64,000 nucleotides of DNA from NCBI GenBank assembly GCA_947471745.1, contig CANJKZ010000137.1:3674001-3738000 (forward strand). Direction: 5' to 3'. This document shows positions 45,869 through 57,300 of the stretch, piece by piece; position 1 is the stretch's first letter, and each line of letters opens with the position of its first letter. The stretch is from Closterium sp. Naga37s-1. Lineage: Eukaryota; Streptophyta; Zygnematophyceae; Desmidiales; Closteriaceae. The translations under genes and the position numbers were made by a program. The notes below the pieces were generated by a model. The model was not told the origin of the DNA. It searched no databases and saw nothing but the letters and a program-made list of their open reading frames with translations.

Positions 45869-47029
45869 CTACTGACTCCCAGCGTTTCCCTGCTGCTTGG
45901 TCTGTTTGTGCTGCTCAGCTTCCCCCTTTCCCTTAGCGTTTTCCGGGCATTCGCTCTTGCGCTGTCCCGGCCGTTTGCACGCAAAGCAGCGCCCTTTGAA
46001 TGGTGCGGCAGCGGCATTTGCGGCGACGGCACGTATCGTGGCGCCCTCTTTCGTCCCACGAGGCCGATGTCCCCAATGGCTGCTTCCGTAGGACCCCGGT
46101 CTCGGTCGGCGGAAGAAATCAAGTTTCTCCGCCATAGCAAGAATTTCTTGAAAGTCGGTGACGCCGCGAAGCTGGATTTCCTGAGCGATGTCCTGCTTCA
46201 GGCCGCCGATGTAGCGGTCGATGCGCTCGCTCTCGTGCATATATCCCACTTGCTCGCATAGCGCCAGAAATCCGCTCGTGTAGTCTTGGACGGAACCGAG
46301 TTGGCGCCAAGTGCGGAGCTTCTGCCACGCCGCGATTGAAGCCGCGATTGGCTCGAAACGAGCGCGCAGACCTGCGCACCACGCGTCCCACGTGCGATAC
46401 TGGGGCACCTCCACGAAATACGACGGCGCCCAGGGTCCAGTTTGTCCTTCCCGTGTCGGTAGAGTCGCGTAGTCCACCGGCTTCGTGACGATGAGACGCC
46501 ACCAGTCCATGGCGGGTCCTCGCAGCAACGACACGGCGTAACGAATCTTCGCCGTATCCTCCGAGACGTAGTTCGCGTCGAAGAAAACGTTCAACGTGAA
46601 GAGCCACGCCTGAACGGTAGGACCACCCCGCTGACTTGGGTCAAAGCATGGCGGACGCTGCGGCTTTAGCGGCATCGGCGACGGAAGAGCTGATTCGCCG
46701 GCCGGCACTGAAATCGTGACTCGAGGCTGAGTCCTGGCCGCATTCGTCGCGTCGGGGTGTGTCGTGCCGTGGTCGTCGTCTCCGTCATGGCGGACGACGC
46801 CATCACTTGCGGCGCTCGCGGGTTGCCCCACACTTCCGTGCTGTGATGCCTGTGGTGCGGGCTGAATCGGAGTGCCAGGTGCTTGGGATTGTGCTCGTGT
46901 GAGGTCGTTTTGCAGGGACGAGCGTTCTGCCGTCAGCGTCGCGATTTCCTCGGCGCTCTCGCGGATTTGTCGCAGCAGATCGTTCAAGTGCTCCTGCGTG
47001 AGAGTCGTGACGTCGATATGTTCGGCCAT
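45869..47029 (-). pseudogene. Gypsy gag
   Basis: A 386-codon frame with an N-terminal coiled-coil-like region, a retrotransposon gag domain in the middle and a CCHC-type zinc knuckle near the C-terminus. Fossil part of the 34148-47540 element. Confidence 0.88.
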
Positions 47030-47213
47030 TTTCGAAGGGCGTCGGCTCGTCTTAGTCTAGGTGCAGTCGTGGCTGCACGCGTTTACGAGAGAATGCGAGG
47101 ACAGCGGCTCCTAGGTGCTAAGGTACGTGAGTCCCTTCGAGTGAAAAATCAAAAGTTGATTTCCTGGGGTGCGGAGATGCGCGGTCCGAAAGAAAGGGGC
47201 TCTGAATACCAAG

Positions 47214-47540
47214 TGTTATGGGTGCAATGAATCGAAGTAGGGAGAATTGCACTAAGGTGTCAAACGAGTACAAAATGTGAGCGAAGGCATGAGCGAACAT
47301 TTATACGCGAAACATGCAAACGGTAACGCGGTGCGTGCGAGCTAGCTAGTGCTACGCTGGAAGCGAGGCTCGGGCTAGTCCCGAAGCGTAGGCCGACACG
47401 GCCAGGCCAGCAGTGCGAGGTTTGGTGAAACAGTGCGCGCGACGTCGGCGAAGCCCCGTTAGCAGTAACGGGCGAACAACGGCTGCTGCTGTACGCGATG
47501 TTGCAGGGTGCGCTAAGGAATATCGAGAAAATCCCTCACA
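47214..47540 (-). repeat. Gypsy 5' LTR
   Basis: Direct repeat of 34148-34473; target duplication aaatc follows at 47541-47545. Confidence 0.92.
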
Positions 47541-47545
47541 AAATC

Positions 47546-47720
47546 TCGTGGTACACCCTGGGGTTGGGCGAGCAGGGGGTGGTGAAGGAGCAGCAGTGGA
47601 GGGTAGGGTGGTGGTGAACATCCAGTGAATGGCTTATGTGGATGAGGGAGCAGTGGGTGCTTTCATGCCGAAATTGGTTCTGGCGATTGATGCGGTGAGG
47701 GTGGTGGAGGGGTAGGAGTT
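47546..47720 (+). pseudogene. DPH2 3'-end fragment before F-box cassette D
   Basis: Contains the DPH2 end-region text GAFMPKLVLAIDAVRVVEG in one frame, matching GAFMPRVAPAIDAVRVVEG of the full gene. With the gypsy element removed it continues the fragment at 33740-34140. Confidence 0.75.
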
Positions 47721-48233
47721 GAAAAGGCCGTTAAGGCAGAGAAAGCTTCTAGTGGTTGAAGACTATGTTACGAAAAAAATAAACTTGTTGGGATATATTT
47801 TGCTGGTACTGTAACAAGAACAAAGTCTCCCACTGTAACGGAGCCCTTGCCATCAAGTATTTTCGCGAAAATATGAGAGTTCAGATTAGCTCTTGACCTC
47901 AGAGTCATACTCATCGTTTCGGGTTTGTTTGACGCGTTTCGAAACGGTCCGCGGTTTTCAGCGTTTCAGACCATTGCGTACCACAATGACCCTTGCGTTG
48001 TCAATTGTGAACTAACACCCATGACCCGCTCTGAGCATTGCGCATTTTCAAAGTTGGACAATCATGGGTCTCAAGGAGCCATTGAATGGCTAGAGGAGAC
48101 TGAATACTAGGTACCAAACAGTCGCGACAAGTGCGCTCGAGTCCATGGCGAGCGCGAATGCATGATTTTTCGTGTTGACTACATAGCGTCTATCTACCAT
48201 TGGCGGATTGGGAGCTTAAGAATTTTAATCTCC

Positions 48234-48398
48234 ATGGCATCGGTGCAGCCTACTGGCGAACTGAGAGAGCGCGAGCGACGCCGGGAGAAGAAGAGACAGA
48301 AGAGCAATGCTGACCCAAAAGGCAAGGACTGTTCTTGTGTCGCGACGCAGCGTCCCACTTTTCACCTCATCTTCGCACTCCGAACGAGAAGCACCTAG
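48234..48398 (+). CDS. Conserved short ORF upstream of F-box copy D
   Basis: 54 codons: MASVQPTGELRERERRREKK, then RQKSNADPKGKDCSCVATQR. Fourth member of the set; same place relative to the F-box gene. Function unknown. Confidence 0.4.
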   Translation: MASVQPTGELRERERRREKKRQKSNADPKGKDCSCVATQRPTFHLIFALRTRST

Positions 48399-49591
48399 CT
48401 CCACATTCCTGCTTAGATGTTTAGACGCAAAAAGAAGAAAAAAAAAACGTAACAATATCGTATATTGAGGCAACTCTTCCAGGTATCTTTTGTCACTTAG
48501 TTCCTCTTCACTCTAACTCCATCTATTCTGTCCGTCCTCTATTGATTTCTTTCCTGCTTTTGCTTCCTCGCGAGCTATACGCGCACTACGAAACAAGTAG
48601 CTAGCACCTCATTCAATAATTTCCTTTCCCTCATGTGATTCCTGTCCCTGCTGCTAATCTTCGTTGAAATCCTCTCCACTTCACCCTTCACCACTTTTTA
48701 CGCCGTTTCCTCTCTCTCCTCCTCGCTGTCACTCATGCTGGAAAGAGTTTCAGAAAATAAGATTGTGGGGTATAAACTTGCCTGTCCACTACGTCATTCT
48801 CATCATTAGTTGCACCATGGAGTCTTTTTACTGATGTTGAGGTGGGCGTTTCGAGAAGTGTTCGAAAGGAGCACTTCTCGTGCTTGCAAGGAGATGCTCA
48901 AATGGAGAACTCATAGGAAAATTCCTCAATTTTCAAAGCGCAAAAAAAAAAAAAAAAAAAAAAAACTTCATCCCAAAGCCCTTTGCGAGTGCTCTACCCG
49001 TCTGGACCGGCTTACAAGGCTTGAAATCAGAGCCACGAAGAAAACGAACAGCAAATGAATACAAAGAATGTTTGAAACAACTCCAATCCAAGCCATTCCC
49101 CTTTATCTCCATCCCGTTACTCTCCTTCCCGCCCATCTCATCCCATATCACCCTCCCAGCCGCCACCCCCAGTGATCCCATAGACAAGCTGCCCGAGAAA
49201 ATCTGGCACAAAGTATTCCACTTCTTGCTGCTGCCGCCCGGCTCCTCCCACCCTGGTCCTGCTGCTAAACCCTCGTCCGGGGGAGACGCAAGACGCCCTG
49301 GTATCTCACCGCCACAACTCAACCCACAGCGGGAAGAAACCTGCCCGTGAAATTTGCGGACCCTTATTTCACAGCAGCCGGGCAGCACTGGAAGAATGCG
49401 AGGAGCTATGGCAGTGGGTGGGCGCTGCTGTGCTGCGCCATGGCCAGCAAGAGGCTCCTGGCCCACGTGCTCTCCTTCTCCGTGAGTACTGCTCTGCTCT
49501 GCCCTGCTTGGAGCTTGAATTTGTTTTTGAGGCACTTAAAAAACAGACCCGTAGTTCTCTCCTTCTCCGTGGGTACTGGCCTGCTTTGCGC

Positions 49592-49803
49592 TTACGCTTT
49601 ACATTTGGCGTTTGTTGATGAAACCTTGTTGCGAGTTTTCTGCTAGAGGCACGAGCAGCCTATCTGACAAACAACTCCGTTCTGACTTTTCAGTCGACTC
49701 ATAAGTCGTTTACGCTTTACATTTGGCGTGTGTTTATAGAGCCTTGTTGCGAGTTCTCTGCGTGAGGCACGAGCAGCAGCCTATCTGACAGACAACTCTG
49801 TTC
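49592..49803. repeat. Tandem duplication with palindromic junction, intron of F-box D
   Basis: Two about 90-bp copies (49592-49682; 49708-49803) starting TTACGCTTTACATTTGGCG are separated by the imperfect palindrome GACTTTTCAGTCGACTCATA-AGTC at 49684-49707. Confidence 0.85.
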
Positions 49804-49850
49804 CCATCACACCTTCCAGCCAACCAGCCTTCACGTTCTCTCTTCCTATA

Positions 49851-50098
49851 TCGACCCTCCCTCTCTGCAGGCCCACCACCCCATCGCGCTGGTATACAAC
49901 GAGCTACACCCGCAGTGGATCAAGAGCGTCGAATTCTTCCTGCCCTGGCACCGATCTGACTTCAGACTCAAAAGTCAATTCTCCATCCCATCCGTCCCTC
50001 TCTGCACTGCAGGCCCACCACCCCATCGATCTGGTCTACAACGAGCTACACCCGCAGTGGATCAAGAGCGTCGAATCCTTCCTGCGCTGGCGCCCCCG
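49851..50098 (+). repeat. Partial exon-2 duplication with palindromic junction, F-box D
   Basis: The exon-2 start with its acceptor occurs at 49851-49953 and again at 49983-50098. The junction holds GACTTCAGACTCAAAAGTC (49958-49976), a shortened form of the palindrome found at the other duplications. Confidence 0.8.
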
Positions 50099-51213
50099 TC
50101 TCAAGTCCCTCGCGCTCACCTTCACGCACATCCAGCAGATCAACACCCTTTGCTCGCCACGCACACGGACCTTCGCCTCCCTCACCTCCCTCAGTCTCAA
50201 GCTCCGCGGCTGTGTCGACAAATCTTACATGTTTGACGACGTTGAGAAGGATGATGAGGACGAAGTGGAGGAGAATAACTGGAAATGGGGCTTAAACTGC
50301 TCGAATCTGCAGCGGGTGAAGCTGGGTCGGGGCAAGTGGGACCTCGAGACTGTGGGGTTCGAGTCGCTGCGCAGCTTGACTCTCAAACACGTGGACTGGG
50401 AATACGTGGATGTTGAGTATCTAGGCACGCTCACACCGCAACTCACGGAGCTCACGCTCTATCATAGCTGGGATTTGGACCGGCTGTCCTCAGGTCCCGG
50501 TGGTGGCGGCACATTCACTTTCGACTTATCGAAAGCTGAAGCCGTCCGCTTTTACTTCCCTCTGAGCAACCTCACGCTCGCCCTCACCCTCTCTCCCTCG
50601 CTCAAGACCTTCTCAGCGATGGGTCATCATCTCGTGTTCTCGTGCACGAGCACCGAACCTCTTGCCCTCCACCAGCTGTCGCTATACGGCCAGCAGCGGC
50701 TTGTCATTTCCTCCCTCCACCTTGCCTCTGCACGAGTGGCCTATCTCAACGGCCCTCCCAAAGACCTGCACTCACGCGGTGACGACCCCTCTTCCTTCCT
50801 GGACTCCCCTGTATTGTCCCCTGGAATTTCACCTGAACGTTCCCCTGACAGGCAGGGCTCAGACCGCCGCAGCTCTGCTGAGTTCTCCTGGGTTGAATGG
50901 CTGCGCACTATAGCGCCAACAGTGGAGGTGCTTATAGTGAGGCATGGTGTGCCTGTAGAGGGGGTTGACGCGGAGTGGAGCAGCCTGCGCAGCCTTGGGA
51001 TTGTCATGGAGAGAGAGGAGCGGTTTGAGGTGGATTTGAAGGTTGAGAAGCGTCGGGATGACGGTGAGAGGGAGGTTACAGTGGAGGAAATTCAGGAGCG
51101 CAATGGGAAGCTTTTGCAGGGGCATTGGCAGAAGCAGAGGCTTTTGCTGCAGCAGCGGCAGCAGCAACTTCTTTCGCAGAAGCAGGATTTGCAGGAGGGG
51201 CAGCAGTGGCTGC

Positions 51214-51352
<139 letters not shown>

Positions 51353-52215
51353 GCCTCAGCCCCAGCAGCCGCAGCAGCCACAGCAGCAGCGGCAGCGGCA
51401 GCGGCAGCAGCCGCAGCAGCAGCGGCAGCAGCAGCGGCAGCGGCAGCAGCAGCAGCCGCAGCAGCAGCTGGTGCAGCAACATATGCAGCAGCAGCAGCTT
51501 TTACGGCTGCAGCACCAGCAGCAGCGCCAGGAGCAGCAGCTTTTACGGCAGCAACAGCAGCTTATGCAGGAGCAGCGGCAGCAGGAGGAGGAGGAAGAGG
51601 AGGAGCAGAAGAAGCAACAGCAAGAAGTAAGACCTTTGTTTATCTTGGCTCCAAACCTGCGAGCAATCTTCTTCCCCACCAGCGCATGGGAGGAGCAAAC
51701 CCTCGCTTCCCTCCGCGAATTCTGTCCCTCTCTCGCCCTGTACTGCATCTCACGTCGCTCATTCTACTGGGAGAAGCAGGGAAGAGAGTTGCCTGAGACC
51801 CCTGTGGTGCATGTGAGGGAGGCGAGAAGCGGGGTGCCACGTGCTTGCTTTGCGGAGAAGCGGCCGAAGAACGTGCGGGAGAAGATGCACAGTGTGAATA
51901 GGGAGCTGGTGAATGAGTACAGTGTTGATGTGGATGAGGCGTATATGTTTAAGTACAAAGGCAGGATGTGGCAGACATATTGGGGTGATGTTTGAGTCGA
52001 CTCAATACGGCAGTCAGCCGAGAGTACAGTGTTGATGAAGATGAGGCTTATGGTATATGTGGTTTAAAACTATTGATAGCTAGAGAGTCAGGTAGAAGAG
52101 GGATATTTTAAAATTATTGACAGCTAGAGGGATAATGGAAGTCGTTGATTGATTAGAAACAGAGATCATAGTACAGCATGTTTGATAGAAAAAGTACTGT
52201 GGGTCAAACATGCTG

Positions 52216-52957
52216 GTACCGTATTCTCCCGGATAAAACACCCTAGGGTATTATGAAAACCACTGGGAAAAAATGGGGGGGGTCTCCTCAAAGGAAAATC
52301 CTACATAATACCCGGGTCTTATTATATGGTATATTTTTTATCGAGTAGAAAAGATGTGAAACAAAATCAGGTGTCTGACTTCACTTCAAGATTGTTGACC
52401 AGTGCCGCAAAACCGAGTATACGAGGATAACGTGACCGCCCACTGGAATCTGCCACGTGGCATATTCGAGTGGGCAATTTTGGCACTTGATAGGGTGAAA
52501 ACAAAGCCAATTGCGTGGCGAGGGTTCATGCAACCGCCGGCCAGAATCGCGCACGGTGGTGCGTTCTTACTGTACCAGTCACTTCTTGACTGGTTTGGTC
52601 ACGTGTCTGTGCCTCATGTGAGAAGGTGATTTTCACCTATTGGGCCACTTGCAGCGGAAGATTCGCCAGCGTGGCGACAGCGAGATTGTGGGAGGGGGGA
52701 AATCTTGGCAGATTTTAAGTGAAAGTACACGCGAAATTTCACCTAGGGAGCAATTCTCGCGATATCCTCCCGTAAGGAATCGGACTCGATAACAGCTATA
52801 ATAGGAATCTACCGTATAAGAAAAGGGGGGTGTTATAGAAAATCACCCCAAAAGGGGGGGTATAGTACAAACGGGGTCGGATATAATACCCACCCCGTAT
52901 TAGCTACCCGGGGGTGTACAATTACGGGGGGGTGTTTTATCCGGGAGAATACGGTAC
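52216..52957. mobile_element. Small TIR element (MITE-like), ~740 bp
   Basis: Perfect terminal inverted repeats of 28 bp beginning GTACCGTATTCTCCCGGATA at 52216 and ending with its complement at 52957; the next bases inside are also nearly inverted (C-rich/G-rich). No transposase ORF. The outermost GTAC is self-complementary, so a TA or GTAC target duplication cannot be told from the repeat; the superfamily is left open. Confidence 0.8.
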
Positions 52958-53660
52958 GTACAGGATTGTTAAAATGCCGTAGTGCTGCTGGGTCTGACTG
53001 AATGCTTGTACAGCCAATCTGCTGGAACGCTTTCTGTTTGTGTTACCGTACAAACTATCAAGGTTATATTGAACACAATACAGTATGTACGGTATGATCA
53101 TTATGAGGCGTCTGTGGTTGGCTGTTTCTTGAAAGGGTTTGCCTCTTGGTCCATAACCGAAAGAGCGTATTGCACCTGCCACAGGGGATCGTGTTGGTGG
53201 GATGGACGTTGCAAGAGTTGAACTTCATACAAAGAAGAATGGCGAAGGCAGCGAATGGCCTAGGGGATGGGTGGGAGTGGCAATGGGACCCATGGGTTGA
53301 ACGTGGTTACGGTAAGATGCTTTTTGAAAGGGTTTGCCTCTTGGTCCATAACTGAGAGCATATTGCACCTGTCACAGAGGATTGGGTAATGAATGCATCA
53401 TTCAAGAGTTGAATCTCCTTGAGAAGATGTAAAGCAGGGGTTAGGTGACCAGGGTTGAGACTAGAAAAACGGAGAGAAAATGGGCGAAAAAAACAAACTT
53501 TCCCCCAAGGTAGGGAATATGGTAAAAAGCAACTTTCCTTGGGGGAAAGCCTCTACATACTCCTGTTTGGAAAAACCCGGCGATGGCAGAACGGAATGCC
53601 AGGTTGGGAATATGGTAAGAAACCCACCTGTAGGTGGCGGCAACTCAGGCAGACCTGTAC
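52958..53660. other. No gene; local duplication
   Basis: A segment with TTTGCCTCTTGGTCCATAAC occurs at about 53128-53195 and again at 53325-53385. Otherwise nothing recognised. Confidence 0.5.
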
Positions 53661-54173
53661 TGTACATCTCGCGCTCAAGGAAGACTGTACATCTCGCGCT
53701 CAAGGAAGACTGTACATCTCGCGCTCAAGGAAGACTGTACATCTCGCGCTCAAGGAAGACTGTACATCTCGCGCTCAAGGAAGACTGTACATCTCGCGCT
53801 CAAGGAAGACTGTACATCTCGCGTTCAAGGAAGACTGTACATCTCGCGCTCAAGGAAGACTGTACATCTCGCGCTCAAGGAAGACTGTACATCTCGCGCT
53901 CAAGGAAGACTGTACATCTCGCGCTCAAGGAAGACTGTACATCTCGCGCTCAAGGAAGACTGTACATCTCGCGCTCAAGGAAGACTGTACATCTCGCGCT
54001 CAAGGAAGACTGTACATCTCGCGCTCAAGGAAGACTGTACATCTCGCGCTCAAGGAAGACTGTACATCTCGCGCTCAAGGAAGACTGTACATCTCGCGCT
54101 CAAGGAAGACTGTACATCTCGCGCTCAAGGAAGACTGTACATCTCGCGCTCAAGGAAGACTGTACATCTCGCG
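53661..54173. repeat. 25-bp minisatellite, ~20.5 copies, exon-derived
   Basis: Unit TGTACATCTCGCGCTCAAGG then AAGAC. On the minus strand a unit reads TTCCTTGAGCGCGAG|ATGTAC (FLEREMY), very close to the coding end of exon 9 of the adjacent FemAB-like gene (TTTCTCGAGCGGGAG|ACTGTACAG, FLERETVQ). An intermediate copy lies at 54236-54260. Plus-strand frames through it are repeat artefacts. Confidence 0.95.
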
Positions 54174-54179
54174 GATGCA

Positions 54180-54232
54180 GGGTATGCCTGAGTTGCCTCT
54201 GCGGATCACAGAGGCAGCAGCTCAGGCATACC
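54180..54232. repeat. Long hairpin beside the minisatellite
   Basis: Arms GGTATGCCTGAG and CTCAGGCATACC enclose a second inverted pair TGCCTCTG/CAGAGGCA, so almost the whole 53 bp can fold back. Confidence 0.85.
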
Positions 54233-54389
54233 TGTACAGTCTCGCGCTCAAGGAACCCCACTATAGCAGAGCAAAATGCAGGATCGGGGATGCGGTGCGC
54301 TCTGTAAGAGGCGGTGGGCAGATAGCCTCACAATGGCAGTAAAGAATAGAAGCTGCATCTAGGAGTTCTTGAGAGATATCTAAGCACAC

Positions 54390-57300
54390 CTGTACAGTCT
54401 CCCGCTCGAGAAATCCAGCGATGGCGGAGCGGAAGGCGGGGTCGGGGATGTGGTGGGCGCTGTAGGTGGCGGTGGGCAGATAGCCGCGCGGCAGCTTGTG
54501 CTCGCCCTGCGCGCCCGCCTCCACCCGCACTAACCCCGCTTCTATGGCTGCCTCTATTGCCTGGCAGGGGAGGGAACGGAGTAGAGGGAGGTGGGGAAAG
54601 GGAGAAGGGAGACAGGATTGAATGGGAAGGGGAGACGGAGGGAAGGGTGGAAGGCGTGGTGAGATGTGTGGCCGCCTGTATTGCCATCCCTGCTTCTATG
54701 GCCGCCTGTATTGCCTGGTGGAGGGAGGGCAGGGGAGGTGGAATGGGGGAATGGGAGTGGGGGAGAGTGGGTAAGGGGGTAGCAGCTTGTGCATCCCTGC
54801 GCCCCGGCCTCACCCCTCCCCCACCATGCACTTTCTACTCCATTTTCGACTCACATCACACACCTGGTAGCAGCACGCACCTGGTAGTAGCACGCACCTG
54901 GTAGTAGCACGCACCTGGTAGTAGCACGCTTCAAAGTGCAGGAACGGGTAGTGCGTGACAGGCAGCGCCCCCCAGTTGCGGCCAAACACCGCCCCCCCCC
55001 CCACCAGGTTCAGCGCACCTTCCACCATGCGCCCTGTGCCATCGTCACTCCACCTCATGCTTCGACTCACACACACCTGATACAACACTGATGGCATGGC
55101 ATGCCAGCACGCACCTGGTAGTAGCACGCTTCAAAGTGCAGGAACGGGTAGTGCATGCCAGGCAGCGCCCCCCAGTTGCGCCCAAACACGGCCTCGCCGC
55201 CCACCAGGTTCAGCGCACCCCCCACCATGCGCCCTGTCTCGTCCTCCGCCACCACCAGCAGCACCTTCTCTCCCAGGCGCTCCCCCAGCAGATGGAAGAA
55301 CTCGCGAGTGAGGTACGTCTGCCCCCACCTGGTTGGGGTAGGGGGGACAATGGGAAGGGAATGGAATCAGCTCCCCACAATGCGCCCTGTGCCATCCTCC
55401 GCCACCACCAGCAGCACCTTCTCTCCCAGTCGCTCCCCCAACAGGTGGAAGAACTCGCGGGTGAGGTACGTCTGCCCCGCGTGGTGCGGATGGGGAAAGG
55501 GAAGCAATGGGAATGGGAGGAGCCCCCTCTTGTTCTCTCGCTGCCACCACCAGCAGCACCTGCTCACCCAGCGGTCTCCCCAGCAGGTGGAAGAACTCGC
55601 GAGTGAGGTACGTCTGCCCCCACCTGGTTGGGAGGGGTGTAGTGTGGTGGTTGGGAAAGACAGGTGGATGGAGAGAAGGGGGCCGAGCAAGTGAAGGGAG
55701 CCCCTTACTCCCCCACCATGCGCCCTTTGCCATCCTCCGCCACCACCACCAGCACCTTCTCTCCCAACTGCTCCCCAGCAAGTGAAAGAACTTGCGAGTG
55801 AGGTAGGTCTGGCCCCACCTGGTTGGGGTAGGGGGGACAATGGGAAGGGAATGGTATAAGCCCCCACCATGCGCCCTGTGCCATCCTCTGCCACCACCAG
55901 CAGCACCTCCACGCCCAGCCGCTCCCCCAGCAGGTGGAAGAACTCGCGAGTGAGGTACGTCTGCCCCCACCTGTTGAGAGCATGGGTGGATGGGGGAAAT
56001 GGAGACGATTGAGGGAGGCGGATTCGGGAAGAACGAGGAGCCCTGTGCGCCCATCCAGTCAATCCCTCGTTCCTCTCCTTGGACACATTTGAGGCACGTA
56101 AACTCTAGGTCCGCCTTTTGAGGCTCCTCAAAAGTAGATACATTTGAGGCACCTAAACTCTAAGTCCGCCTTCAGGCAGCAATGAGCTGCCTACAGGAGG
56201 CTTCGTTTTTTTTGTTCTTGGTCTAGGTTTTATCAACTCACTCGCTAAACCTGCCTGAGGACTCACTTTCGGTTGGTGGTGTTGCAGTAGAATTGGAAGA
56301 AGCTGTTCCAGTGGTGTGCCTGCAAGGTTATAGAAGATTTGGGGAGGGAGGAGATGAGTGAGGAGAGTGAGGGATGGGGGTGAAAGGTGCTACAGGAGAA
56401 GCTAATGCTGTGCCTGCAAGAATATGGACAGAAGGAGAGTGGGGGGGTGGAGGAGATGAGTGAAGAGAATGAGGGATCGGGGTGGAGTTTGCTTTGGGAG
56501 AAGCCAATGGTGTGTCTGCAAGAAATCAGATGAAGCGAGAGAACGGTTTTTTTTTTTCTTTCTTTTTTTGCGTGAAGGTTGCTCTGGGAGACGCCAATGG
56601 TGTGTCTGTAAGAAATCAGATGAAGAGGGAGAACTTTATGAGTAGAGCGGGAGGTGAATGGGGGGGAGGGAGGAGAGGGGGGTTGAGAGAGGCAAGGGAA
56701 AGAGCAGAGAGAAGGGAGAGAAAGCAAAAGAGGAAGTGGATGATATCACGAGAGTGACTTCTGAGTCGACTCAAAAGTCACCTCGAAAGCAAGAGAGGAA
56801 GTGGATGAGATCACGAGAGGAGGACAAGAGGAGGGTGTTTATTGTCGCTGCTGCCTGCATCCATCTACACATTCATGAAGGATGAAGAATCAATGCATGA
56901 AACTCCGTAGAGTGTAGAGTACATTCTTTTTGACACTCAATATTCTCCCCTCAACATGACGTCATCTCGCCTCAACATGACGTCATCTCGCCTCACCTTA
57001 ATGTCATCGCCCCTCAACCGCAGCAGCTTCAAGCCCTGCGCCGCTACCTGTGATCAGAAAGCGGGAGGAAGGACAAAGGAGAAACCTGAGCTTCAAGGGT
57101 TGTGCGACGACGATAGCATTATACATTATTACAGGTTGAGCATTCTTACTTGGTATCAGGATAAGTGGAAAGTGGTGGTAGATTGAATTCGCCATGAACG
57201 GAACCGAGAAAAGAACCGTAGCTAGCGACGTTATTGCAATTTTGTCAAGGTGAAATGGAACGATGAGTGATGGCGTAAACTGGTTGCTTTCATGTGGTGT

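Larger units (their letters stand above)
34148..47540 (-). mobile_element. Ty3/gypsy chromovirus (LTR retrotransposon), interrupted by two other elements
   Basis: LTRs of about 327 bp at 34148-34473 and 47214-47540 differ at roughly ten sites (about 97 percent identity by eye), with a 5-bp target duplication aaatc at 34143-34147 and 47541-47545. The element is read on the minus strand: primer-binding site next to the right LTR (TGGTATTCAGAGCC, initiator-Met-tRNA type), gag 47029-45869, protease about 45800-45130, reverse transcriptase about 45060-44652 and 37489-36980, RNase H about 36980-36600, integrase 36560-34750 with a C-terminal chromodomain about 34700-34540, and a G-rich polypurine tract 34474-34495 beside the left LTR. 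A copia element (37495-44646) and a hAT element (35578-36287) are inserted in pol. It is broken: two insertions plus a few smaller breaks. Moderately young. Confidence 0.92.

Noticed and set aside
48950-48964. Poly-A run as evidence for a retroposed transcript
   Set aside because: A single A-tract without target duplication or an adjoining spliced copy; the same place in cassettes A and C has normal promoter-type sequence.
53455-54342. Long plus-strand ORFs with HLALKEDCTSRAQGRLYISRS-type repeats
   Set aside because: They are frames through the 25-bp minisatellite; since 25 is not a multiple of 3 every frame stays open, and no sequence outside the array supports a gene.
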